In this document: piece by piece, positions 1-10,400 of the stretch | Numbering within the stretch: the stretch's first letter is position 1 | How the letters are laid out: each line of letters opens with the position of its first letter | Assembly: GCA_022592435.1 (NCBI GenBank) | Contig: JABYQS010000114.1 | Location: 1 to 64,000, forward strand | Length of the DNA stretch: 64,000 nt | Source of the DNA: Cerioporus squamosus | Lineage: Eukaryota > Basidiomycota > Agaricomycetes > Polyporales > Polyporaceae | Reading direction: 5' to 3' | Made by a program: the position numbers and the translations under genes | Notes under the pieces: generated by a model | Databases searched by the model: none | The model's input: the letters and a program-made list of their open reading frames with translations, nothing else | What the model was told of the DNA's origin: nothing

Positions 1-2282
1 TACCACTCGCCCACGCCCACCTTCACCACCCGCTTCTCCCTCGGGATCGGGTCCGCAAGCCCCTCCCCGCCCATCCCGCGCCCCTTCTCCTCCGCCTTGA
101 ACCGGATCCCCACGAACCCCCCCTGCGCACCCATGAGCCGCCTCGCCACCGCGCGCGTCAGCGCCTGCATCCGGTCCAGCTGCAGGTTCCGCAGCCGCGA
201 GTTGTACGACGCAAAGTCCTTCCGCTCCTCGTCCTCGATCGCCGCGTAGAACGGCGTCCCACGCTCCAGCCCCGAAGACAGCCGCTCCAGCGAGTTCGCG
301 AGCGGCCGCGTCGACAGCGTCACCGTCAGCAGCGGACGCCAGAACGGTGCGCTCGGCAGCGTTGGGAGGTACGCCGCGCGGCGTGAGGGGACCGGGTCCG
401 CGGCGACTGGCTCGTGAGACTCCAGTAAGCCTTGGTCCTTGAGCGTCCGCTGGAGCGGGGTGAGCGGGACCTCCTGGGCGCGGGCGATCGCGCTCGTGTG
501 GAACCCGCGGCTGTCGCTGGGCTTCTTCCCAAGGATCTCAGTCCACGGCTGCTTGGGAACGTCGCCCGGTTTTGCAGCGACGGGGTGGAAGTCGGTCTCG
601 GCCGTAGGCGGCTCGAAACCGCTCGGGTGGGCGATCGTACCGTCAGCAAGACGGACTTCGACAGGGATCTTCTCCTCCCGGATGCGCGTTTGCGCGGCGA
701 GGCCTTCGCTGAGGACCCCGGCGTTGAGCTCCGCCATCAGCCCGCCCTCCTCCTCTTTGCGCTGGGAGATCTCATCGCGCTGCTTCTTGCGCTCTACGTA
801 GAAGGTAGGGACGACTTCGTCCGGATCGGGGTGGCTGGTGCGAGCGGGCGAGTCCCAGGCACTGGTGGAGATCTTGCTGCGTTCCTCGGATGAAGTCGAC
901 GCCGACCCGCTCTGGAGAGTCGCACCAGCGGACGACTCGGGGTTGAGGTCGCGAACGCCGGTGACGAGGCCGCCATTCCCTTCGGCGACCATGCGCTTGA
1001 TCCACTCCGCCTCGTGCTCGGGGTCATGTTCGATCGGTTCTGCGCCAGTCTGAACAAACTCACGCTCGTCCCAAGGCTGCTTGACGGTGCTGAGGAGAGG
1101 ATGCTCCTCCGTAGGGACCTTGGCGGCTACGGGGTGGAACTCGGTCTCGGCTGTGGGGGGCTCGAAGCCGCTCGGGTGGGCGACGGTGCCGTCGGGAAGA
1201 CGAAGCTCGACGGGGATCTTTTCCTCCCGTGCACGGGTCTCGGCGGCAAGGCCCTCGCTGAGGACGCCGGCATTGAGTTCGGCCATCAGGCCGCCTTCTT
1301 CCTCCTTACGTTGGGAGATCGAGTCGCGTTGCTTCTTGCGTTCAACGTAGTAGGTGGGAACGGTGTTGTCGTCTGCGTCTTGGGAGGGACGTGGGGGCCG
1401 GCTCCATGACGAAGAGGGAAGGTCGCGCCGACGGCGCTCGAATGAGTTGGGATCGTCCTCGTTGGGCGTGCGGGCGACGGCTGACGTGTGGAACGCACGA
1501 ACCTGTGGTGCGTCCTTGGAGGTGGGAGCAAGAGAAAGAAGCTCCGTCGGCACAGAGCGCGGCTTGGTCTGCCGTAACGGCTGCAGCTGCGCGGACGGCT
1601 GCTCTGTGAGACCTTCGAGGGCTTGACGGCGAAGCTCGGCGGGGTCCTCGCCATCGTCCCACCAGCGGACGCGCTTGAGGCGTCGAGGCTTGTCCCACGG
1701 CCAGCGAGCATTGTCCATAGCTTCAAGAAGGGCATCAGTGGCCTGAGGGCTGTTGGCGAGGTCGACGACGTGGGGGAAGTCGGCCTCGGAGCAGACGCCG
1801 AGCGAGCGTTCGTAGGTGTCCTGGCGGCCATGGCCGTACACGGTGGGATAACGCGCCTCTAATAGGTACACTGTGCGCGGGTGGTAGGCGTCTTCGGAAG
1901 GGGGCTCGTACGTCCTGCGCTGGTCGATATAGTGACCACCGGGATACCAACTGGAGGCGCGGAGATCGGTGGGGCGCGTGAAGCCACCCATGTACCTGGA
2001 GGCGAGTTAGCCGATGCGTCAGGATGGGAAGCATGGGTGGGCGGACGAGAGACCGGGATGGACGGGCGGATGAGAAAGAAAGACATACTGCTTGACCGCT
2101 GTGAGCGAGAGGGTGATGTCGTGGCGTTCGTCGCGCTCTGCCTTCCTGGAGCGGCGCTTTGCATACCTGACGACGTCGGTGTGCGGGGCGGGGACACGGT
2201 CGACGGCTCCTGGCGGGGTGAGGGAGGTCGAGGCGACGTTGAGCCTGCGGGGAGACACGACGGGGAGCTTTGTGCGGGGCAT
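1..2282 (-). CDS. Probable mitochondrial protein with internal duplication, 3' end outside window
   Basis: I do not recognise the family by name. The start ATG is at 2282-2280 (MPRTKLPVV). Exon 1 (2282-2089) joins exon 2 (from 1995) across a 93-nt intron with GTATGT donor, CTAAC branch point and CTCCAG acceptor. The frame then stays open to base 1, so the C terminus is missing. The protein has two near-identical ~70-residue modules (about 1140-1350 and 600-810), each with VERKKQRD, EEEGGLMAELNAG and AHPSGFEPPTAET. Two FHTSAVAR/FHTSAIAR motifs (about 1475-1500 and 480-505) resemble the region around fungal mitochondrial processing sites, but here they are internal. A basic, Arg-rich segment with LQLDRMQAL follows near 190. 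Mitochondrial location is inference. CLF1 copy A ends 245 bp upstream on the same strand. A 119-base copy of the first exon is repeated at 12361-12479. Confidence 0.7.
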
Positions 2283-2526
2283 GGCGCGGAGAGCAGGCGA
2301 CGAGTTCAAGGACGAGGTGGACAGACGAGCAGACGCACAGGCGCCGATCATATACCGTGTGTGGCCGTGTTTGGCCGCCCCACCGACCTCATGCAGTGCT
2401 CGCGAAGCGTGCCGCATACGGCAATCGTCGTGGTACGAGGCTGCGCTCGCGGTGTGGCTCCGTGAGTCGAAAGCAACATGCCCCGTCAATGAGCAGCACA
2501 GACAACATACAAACATACAAGCAGCC

Positions 2527-5500
2527 CTAGTCGTCGCCACCGTTCGAGCTCGCTACGTCGCTGCTCGCATCGTCTCCGCGCCCCCGCCGGCCCTCCTCCG
2601 CCTCCTTCCTCCCGTCGCCGTGTGCGCTCCCGCCATCCCCTTCCCCAGAAGACGACGCAGCGGCCGCGGCCACGAACCCAGAGAGCGGCGCCGCGCCCCC
2701 CGCCTTCGCCTGCATCGCCTTCCACGCGTGCGCCATCTGCAGGAACTTGAAGCTCGTCGGGTTCGACTCCCGCTCGTCGTCCGCGAACACAATGTCCCAG
2801 TCCTCCACCGTCTGCCCCGTCTCCTTGTCCACCACCCGCCGCTTGCTCGTGATCGGCATCATCCCCTGCACCCGCACCACCTCCTCCGCCGTCCCGTACT
2901 TTTCCTCGAACGCCTTCCAGATCTCCAGCAACACAACCCGCTGTGGCGCAGTACCACGTCGTCAGCCATCCGCCACGCAAGCTTCCATCGTGCAGACGTA
3001 CCTCGTGCTTCAAGCCCTTGCTCTTCAGGTCCTTGTAGCCCCGCTCGAACACCTGCCGCGCGCGCACGGGGTCGCCCTCGACCATCGGCACCTCCTCGTC
3101 CTCCTCGTCCTCCCCCTCCTCCCGCATCGCTCTCGCCACCGGGATCGGCTCCGCCTCAAACGTCGCGTACGAGATCCACACCTTGACGTGCCCGCTGATC
3201 TCCACCAGCCGCTCGTACAGCGCCCGCGCCCTCTCCCGCTCGCCCTCCTCCGTCTCAAAGTCGATGTACGCCTTCCAGAGCAGCTCCGGCATCGACAGCG
3301 CGTCCTGCTTGATCCCCAGCTCGTAGATCGCCCGCACCCGCGCAAAGTCCTCCAGCTGCGTCTCCAGCTCCGCGAACTTGATCCACGCCGCCGAATTCGT
3401 CGGGTCAAACTACGCGCGAGTGAGCTGCGTTCGTGTGTTCAAAGCACAGCACATGGCCACGTACCTCGATGTACTTCTGGTAGAGCTCCCGCACGCGGTC
3501 AAACTCGCGCAGATCGAACTCGAGCTGGATGTACCCCTTGAACAGCGCCTCCTTCGGACACATCCCGATCGCCGTCCCAGGATCTTGCGCGCAGCACTCA
3601 ACTGCAGCTGCCGCACCTCGAATCTCGCAAAGTTTATCCACAGCTTCGCGAACGTGAACTGCTTGTGCGGCACGACACGGATCGCTGTCGCGTAGATCTG
3701 GCGCGCGCGCTCATAGTCCTGCCGTTGTGTTAGCTACGACCTCAGAGAATACATAAAGCACTCAACGCACCTTGGTCTCGGTCTCCTCGAACAGCGCATA
3801 GAACAGCCAGAGGAAGATGTACCGCCTCCAATGTCGCTTCTCCCCTCCCGGCGGCACCTGAGCGACCGCCCGCTCGTACACCTCCCGCACCCTGTTCGTC
3901 GCTCGCTCCTCCTCCTCCGACGTCGCGCCCTCCTCCCGCACGTCCCGAAGTGCGCCCTCCTCTAACCGCGCATAGTCGAACCACACGTCGTAGTTCCGCC
4001 CGTCATGCTGCAGCTCCTCCTCGTACTGTATCCGCCGCTTTCCCAGCACAGTGGACTCCAACGTAGTCCTCGTGCCGTGCTGCTTCTCGAACTTTGTGTA
4101 CGCCGTGTACAGCGCCGCGGATTTCGACCGAGGCAACCGCGAGAGCGCGAACTGGACGGGACGACGTCAGCATACATACTTCTTCACCTTCCAGCAGCGA
4201 CCACGCACCTTGTAGATGACTCTCGCCCGCTCGTACTCCTTCAGACGCGTCTCCATCTTCGCAAACGCGTTGAACACCGCCTGTGCCTTCTCGATCTGCT
4301 CCTCGTCGTCTCCAAAGAACTCGAGCGCAGTCTGGAACACCTCGCGCGCCTTGTCGAGCCTGCCCCGCTCCTCCTCAAACTTGCCCCACTTGACCCACAC
4401 CCTGGGCTCAGGTCTGACCGCGACCCAGCGTTCGTAGATGGCGCTCGCGCGGTCGAGCTCCTGGTAGCGTTGCTCGAGCTTGATGTACGCCTGCCACGCC
4501 TTGTCGTCCGGCTCCCACTGCATCCAGCGCTCGAACACCTGACGGGCGCCAGGGACGTTCTGCAGCAGCTCCTCGAGGTAGACATACTTGTACCACAGCT
4601 GGTCGACGCGGGGGAGGAGAGTGACCGCGCGGTCGAAGAGGTTGCGGGCATGTTGGACGTTGCGGCCCTTGAGCTCCATCTCCGTGTAGGACAGCCATAG
4701 CTGGACGCTGCGGGGGTCGACATCGAGGGCACGCTCGAAGACGGAGCGCGAGCGAGCATACTCGCCTTGACTAGCCTAGAGAGATGTTCAATAACCAGAC
4801 TCGGAATGAAGTTGTAGAGAGTACGCACCTCCCAATTGGCGTACTGTAACCATTCTTTTCTGCAGGTTGCGTCAGCACGGGCGAAGGAACAGCTCGTATC
4901 GTAGACAGAGTTCGCTCAAACTCGTGCGCGTAACACGCTTGGTCTGTGCGGTCAGAGGGAATGGCTTCCAGGGAAGGATAGGCAGACAATGCCTCCCCAG
5001 GCGAGTGCAGCCATGTCGGGGTCCAGCAGCCCTCCAGAACCATCCCCTCCGTCACACGCAGCTCGAACGTCAACCTTCTGCCCTGTCTCAAACGCAGGGG
5101 CATAAGAGTTCTGACTGTCAGTGGACCCTTCCCCGGCGTCGGAGGCAGATCCCATGTTCGTCGAAAGTCACGGCCCGCCTCAAAAGCAGGGGAGGGTCCG
5201 AAGACCACAATTCGCAGCCTATAGAGACGATGACCCTTCAACAGTGACGACGCCCATTATCGGGAGGGTGGTGAACCGGTCGACCTGCAGCCTCGCTGCA
5301 CCTCGCTGAACAGATGTGCGGCGCCTCTTGTACGTTGGGAAGTGTGCAGGACAAGGAAGGATCACGTACATGCTAGACCGTGTCTGCCGGATGCGCTTCT
5401 CAAACTCCTCTCGTTTGCGGCCGCGGTACTCGTGCAGCTCCTCAAAGTCCTCGACGCGCTGCTTGGGAGCGCGGAACTGCGACTCTTGACGTTCCTGGGC

Positions 5501-5581
5501 ATCGCGGAGGAGCTGCTCGGCGGTGACCTGGATGGCGGCCGGCGCCCTGTTTTTGATCCTCGGGGCCCTGCCGTCCTGCAT
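2527..5581 (-). pseudogene. CLF1: CLF1/Syf3 pre-mRNA splicing factor, copy A, with a 1-nt frameshift
   Basis: Clf1 (crooked neck, CRNKL1) is a HAT-repeat scaffold of the NineTeen complex in the spliceosome. The start is ATG 5581-5579 ([11 protein letters not shown]), followed by the family N-terminal signature [17 protein letters not shown] 510-nt intron 1 leads to a 31-nt mini-exon ([10 protein letters not shown], 4859-4829). The rest is a chain of HAT repeats such as [13 protein letters not shown] and [13 protein letters not shown], then an acidic linker and a low-complexity tail ending SSNGGDD. Conceptual length is about 755 residues, normal for the family. Near 3578 the sequence reads ARKILG then leaves frame: copy B has one extra base there (tcccgagg against tcccagg). 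Downstream exons remain intact in the original frame. If real, the product stops in the middle of the HAT array. The native promoter is also replaced about 40 bp upstream of the ATG. Confidence 0.85.
4860..5369 (-). other. Unusually long CLF1 intron 1 (510 nt)
   Basis: Donor GTACGTG follows the codon fragment AGCAT; acceptor CTGCAG precedes the mini-exon beginning AAAAGAATGG. Other introns in the gene are about 55-60 nt. The equivalent intron is present in copy B. Its central part differs far more between copies than the exons do. No convincing nested gene was found in it. Confidence 0.7.
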
Positions 5582-5623
5582 GGCGAGTGAGGCGTGTCCA
5601 GAGGTATGAGCTGGATAGTAAGT

Positions 5624-5668
5624 CAACCGCGAGAGCGCGAACTAGACGAGATCTCGTCAGCATACGCA
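5624..5668 (-). repeat. CLF1-derived 45-bp fragment at the duplication breakpoint
   Basis: Immediately outside the right edge of copy A, 45 bases match CLF1 at 4134-4178 with seven mismatches by eye, including the identical 20-mer caaccgcgagagcgcgaact. That internal CLF1 site spans the start of exon [10 protein letters not shown] and the end of the intron before it. The fragment therefore looks like filler copied from CLF1 or the stub of a further partial copy. Confidence 0.7.
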
Positions 5669-6699
5669 GGTGACAGCAGCAAGTCAGCGACCCCACCGGC
5701 TGTCGGTCTTGCGCAGGAGGAGGACCGTCGTGCACGTAGCCGGTAGACTTGCGTGTGTATTCGGGAAGAATGCAGTTGCCTATATAAGGGGCACGTCTCC
5801 CAGATCAATCGAGTGCCTCAGTCGTGTTCATAGCAGAGTCTTGTGCACGCGTTAGGAAGTCTCGCGGGCATCAGGTAGGGCCGTGCGGAGATGGGGATCG
5901 GGCACCGGGCGATGAGATGGAGGAGAGGGGAGCTGCGAACAATCAAAGCGGTCTGTCTAGTACATGTTTGAAGACGTACATGTTACCGCAGACAGCCAAT
6001 CCATGACAGTGTCCAGCAGGTTGACTAGTTCATAGCAGTCTTGCAGGCTCGCAGCTCTTGCACGCGGCGGAGGTCGAGATGGAGGACGGCCCAGAGGAAG
6101 GACATGGAGTCATTCATTTCAAGTATCTACTACACGTCGAGAAATCTACAGTACACAGTAGACAGACAGAACGCGGCGAGCCTACATTACTACATCCTCC
6201 TTGAACGAGCCTGCGTGTATGAGCGCTAGGGTTACCAAATCCGGAACGCGGACAACCTCCCGCAGTGACGATGTTGTGAGATGTGTGAGCTTGCTTCAGG
6301 ATGCGGAACTGCGCAAACTATAGCAGAGAGCTCGCAAGAGATGCGTCTCCCTCAACTCGTCGCGCGGATCTGTCGTGCATAAGATACTTACATTCGTACG
6401 GCACCTAAGATGCCTTGGGCCATGCACCAAGACGTGTCCGGGAGACTCAAGTCCGGCCGTATACGGGCCGCCCGGGAGTGTTGCCAAGTCCTTGGGAGAT
6501 GCGCGGGGGAGAGGGAGATGCTATATGAAGTCGGTGAAAGCGTAATACAAGCGAAGAACTTCAGGACACATGATGGGCTCTGCGAAGATCTTCAACTTGG
6601 ACGATGCAGGACGTCGTGATGAGAAGGTGTCCGTGCAAGTTATCATGATGAAGGCCTCCCAAGAGAGTTGCATCCTGACATGTTTGCCAAGTGATCTTG

Positions 6700-7900
6700 C
6701 ACGTCGTGTTCAGAAGACCCGGCCGGGACCTTGCGGGAGACCTTGAAGCCGCAACGCTCTGCGTGCATCCCGGATCTGGCCGGCAGGCCAGTGACGACAG
6801 CGAGTGGGGAGCTGGGAGGAGGAAGAGAGCCGCGGATGCGTGCCCGGGAGCGCAGATTTACAGGAACTGGAAACTGTGCTACCAGTAAGTCAAAGCTCGG
6901 CGCAGCCTGAGAAAGGAAACGCACCAGGCTCTGCTGAACATCTTGAGTGCAGAAGACACAAGGCGACATGGCGAGGTGTCTTCGCCAGACAGTGTGATGG
7001 AGATCTGGCAGAGAGGTGTGTCTTGAAGGCTTCGGCTCAGCTCAGAGAGAGCCGAGGCGCAGACATGGCAGGCCAGCTGGCAGCGACGACAGTGGCAAGG
7101 AGCCGGGAGAGCGAGGAAAGAGGCAAACGTGCCCCCGGGAGCACAGTGTTACACGATGCATTGACTTGCCGTGTCGCGTAGTAAGTCTATATTTGACGAC
7201 GTGTGTCCAACTGAGGGTGGAACGGTCAGTGCACGCTAGAGTCACACAGGAAGGAGACGCACCATTTGTGATCTTGAACAGGCTCTGAAGCTGTGGTGTG
7301 AACGATTTGAGACCAGGGATAGCGGCGCGTCGCTGGCTAGTAGCGACGACAAGAAGTCTGTGGAAATTGTATCGCAGGTAAGTCAAAGCTTGGCATGTCC
7401 TAAGGCAGGACACATACCGAGGTTTGCTGCAGCGACTGGGCCAGGAGAGACAACACGGTACGGCTGGGAGACGATGTCGCGATATGGCCAGAGGTGGTAC
7501 ATACGCACAGCAGGGTGATGAACTCAAGCCGGGATACAAGATTTCGACGACGGCGTCCGGGAGCAGCCGAGTTGCACGACGGCCGCCCATCCCTAGACGC
7601 TTTGTCTGCGAGGTCTTGCAAGTCGCGTCTCAAATATCAGAAAGAGAATCATCGGACTCGAGTGCAGAAGGTGAGGGAGGGTTCAGGTGGGCGGGTGCGA
7701 GCCTAAGGTGTCTGCACACATCTGGGACAGGCACAGGCAAGTGATGATGGCCGGAGGATCCGGGAGAGGGGAGAGGGGAGAACCCCGCAGATGCATGCAC
7801 TCGAGTGCAGAGTCTTTAAAGCGGAATAAGTCAGTGAACACCGCGCGTTGAGCACGAGAAAAAGACGCACCAACTGTCTCGTCGAGAGCTCCTACTCTCT
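6700..7900. repeat. Diverged repeat family R1 in the spacer
   Basis: At least three or four degenerate units share the order: gtgcagaag, gacgacag, a purine-rich gggag stretch, gtgcccgggag-c-cag, then taagtc, then acgcacc. The taagtc anchors lie near 6886, 7181, 7378 and 7829. On the minus strand acgcacc reads as a GTGCGT donor and the taagtc segment as a GACTTA branch-point-like motif, so each unit looks like an exon-intron module. No encoded protein was recognised. Confidence 0.5.
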
Positions 7901-9235
7901 GCACTCGAGTTGCTCCAGTACGTGGCGAAGTCAGATGGCTGCGATGGATCAGCACAAGCATGTCTCATGTCTCAAGTGCGGCTCGAAGGACAACGGGTGG
8001 GAGACGACACAAAAAAGGCGTTGGGCGGGCATGTGGGTGAAGCTGGGGGGCGGGGAAGGGTCGTCCTCTGGAAGGGTGCAGAGTATATGATTCGAACCCC
8101 TTGGTTCCGTGGTGCGGCGGACGGCAATGGCCGGGGTTCTGCAATGCATGCTATCATCCCAAAGCATGTTCCCGATAGCGTTCCCTAACTTACGCTGACG
8201 AAGCAATTAGTTCTGCATAAAGAAGCGGCTCCCGGATCAAACGCGACTCACTGAATACAGCGAGTTGCAGGATGCGTGACCACCACACACTGCGAGGAAT
8301 GTTGAGATCGCGCCGATCCACATCGAAACGCGCGGACCCAGCAGGACAAATAGAGAGCGGATGTGGCAATCAGGCAATCCATCAGAAGGACTCGACCTGT
8401 TCGCGTCCGTGTCCGACGGCAAGATCTTGCGCGCTGCTCACATACTGCAGCGGTCATGATTTGACCCTAATCGGGTGTGCGGCCATCTGCATTCTGGTTG
8501 AAACAGCTCGAGTAGAATGCGCCAGTGCACTCACCCTTGAAGCATCGCAGAGTCGTATCTGTGTTGTCCGTTTGCAGCAGCGAGCAGCCGGGTGGACCCA
8601 GAGATGCGGCTGAATCCCTTGCCCGCTCGAGGGATGTGCGGGCGTAACCTGCTCCGAGTCGTCACTAGCAGGCACGTCGCATCAGTATCAAGGGACGCAA
8701 CCTCAAAATTCGGGAACAAAGAATGCGTACCGATTCGAATGTTGCAGCACGAACATGGTAGGTGCTAGGTAGTGCGGTGTCCGCTTGACAGCATCGGCGC
8801 TGCCCGTGGTTGCTTTCCAGAACCTTGCCTGGACCATGTGTCTGGTGCGTCGGATACCAGACAGTCGCTCCCATTCTCAGACTGAAGCGATTTGGAAGCG
8901 GTCCTTCATTGCGTTCACAGCACGGCCGTGTACTAGTTCCTGTCACTGTCCGGTGATCCAATCCCACAGGCGTGTTCGCGCTGAATGTGCTGAACAGATG
9001 CCTTGAACACCATGAGCACGGTGGGATACATGTCCGCCGGTTGACTTCCATGGAGTCGTTCACTAGTGGGAGTTTCGCTCTGGTCCACACAGGCCGGTCA
9101 TGCCATGGATGACGCAGTCGCAGCTGTCCAGACCTCCTGCCTCCCGGGATGCGTCGCCAAGACTGCCTTGAGTCTTCTATTTGGTCTCCCGAGCACGCGA
9201 CTTGAAACAGCTGCATCGAATCAGGATCGCCGTCA

Positions 9236-10400
9236 GGCATGCTTGCTTGCAAGTCGCCGGTGCAAGTAACCACGTACCGCAATTTCAATTGAATCTTGAG
9301 ATCGCCCTTTGACCTCCCGCGTGAAAGTCGATCTTTGCGCCCACCCCGTCCATCCGATCTCCCAGCACAAACTTGAAGAGGTACGTAGGCCCAAGCCGTA
9401 CCGGATGAGCGGGCATTTGCAGCATTTATCTTGCTCCTGGACCGTGTTTTGTCGGAGCTCCCTGGCCTGAAGCGAACACACGCCCCGGCGTGTCTACGTT
9501 AGCCACGTGTTGTAGTAAGGTTCTGCGCGAAGAATGCTGGATACTCTCCTGGTGAAGTCGAGAGGATACTGTTGGAACACCAGTCAGGATCAGCTGCCAA
9601 TCCAGACTCAACGGGCTGCGAAAACTCGCAGTACGCACCTGTCCAGACAGCGAGCTTCCGGCGTGAACGTAGGACATAGACGAGCACTGCGAAGCTCGCA
9701 GGTTCCTACTGTGCGCGGTTCGCACCGGTAGGGCTGTCTCTATCCGTCGCCCGAGTACAGCGTAAGACAGCTGCGTTTAGGTAGCATTGCCGTCAGAGAT
9801 GCATGTATGAAAGTCGCTGGTACGAGAGATCACGTACAGTTGATTCGCAATTTAATCTCGATGTCGACCTTGCACCTCCGGCGTGAAACTCGAACCCTGC
9901 GCTGCCATCGTTTACGTTCAATGTTCAGAAGACTGTAAGAGGTAGATGGGTCGTGCATTGACGAGCACATGCAGCACACTGTCCGCTCCCGGATTGCGCT
10001 TCGTCTGAACTTCGTGACTTGTAGCGAATATCTGCCCTAGTGCGTTTGTGTTCACGTTAGCCGCCTCGGCGGCGGCAGGCTTCTGCAGAGCTACCCAAAC
10101 CGACATCAGAGATTCTGCAGGAAGAATGCAGTGGACGCTTACCTGACGAAGCCGCACGGCGTGTATGAGGATATTATCGAGACACCAGTCAAAACCAGCC
10201 ACAGGTTCAGGCTGGATGCCGACGGAGCAGTGGACCCTTGCAGCAGAACACAAACCAAGCTGAGTCTGACGCAGGCGTCCGAGTCGAGCCAGGCGCGACC
10301 TGAAGCAGCAAATGAACCACACAGTCCGGCCGCCCGTCCGTCGTCGGAGCCACACCCTGAACCTCACGGGCGCGCACGAAGATTGAAACACTTATGCATC
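9236..10400. repeat. Diverged tandem duplication R2 in the spacer (~565 bp units)
   Basis: Unit 1 (about 9236-9720) and unit 2 (about 9799-10400) share several blocks in the same order: aagtcgc(c/t)ggt followed by cacgtac; cctcc/ccgcgtgaaa(g/c)tcga; gcgtgt/gtgttcacgttagcc; gaagaatgc followed by aagtcg/aagccg; and acaccagtcaggatcagc/acaccagtcaaaaccagc. Minus-strand translation gives weakly similar peptides (ANVDTPGRVFASG against ANVNTNALGQIFATS), suggesting a decayed coding repeat. Confidence 0.55.

Larger units (their letters stand above)
2164..5619. repeat. Segmental duplication, copy A (CLF1 block)
   Basis: This block is colinear with 12361-15875. It includes the start of the mitochondrial-type gene, the 244-bp gap, all CLF1 exons and introns, and about 40 bp upstream of the CLF1 ATG. 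Copies differ by scattered substitutions and small indels; the most divergent part is the middle of CLF1 intron 1 (about 5175-5330). On the left, homology begins at tacctgacgacg and the flanks are unrelated. On the right, it stops at ctggatagt, just upstream of CLF1. Confidence 0.93.

Noticed and set aside
2086..2164. Possible intron (gtatgc to ctcacag) in the first exon of the mitochondrial-type gene
   Set aside because: Removing it breaks the frame into exon 2, while reading through keeps VKQYMGGF in frame.
2092..3186. Long plus-strand ORF (364 codons) and its partner at 12576-13664
   Set aside because: They lie antisense to CLF1 exons, are Arg/Pro/Leu-rich and cross its splice sites; they are shadows of the GC-rich coding strand.
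4860..5369. Extra CLF1 exons or a nested gene in intron 1
   Set aside because: Joining across the whole intron restores the family sequence exactly (TRSSI then [10 protein letters not shown]); the ORFs inside have no counterpart in known Clf1 proteins.
8080..8110. tRNA-like gattcgaacccc (T-loop on the minus strand)
   Set aside because: The flanking bases do not form a T-stem or acceptor stem, and no anticodon arm was found.
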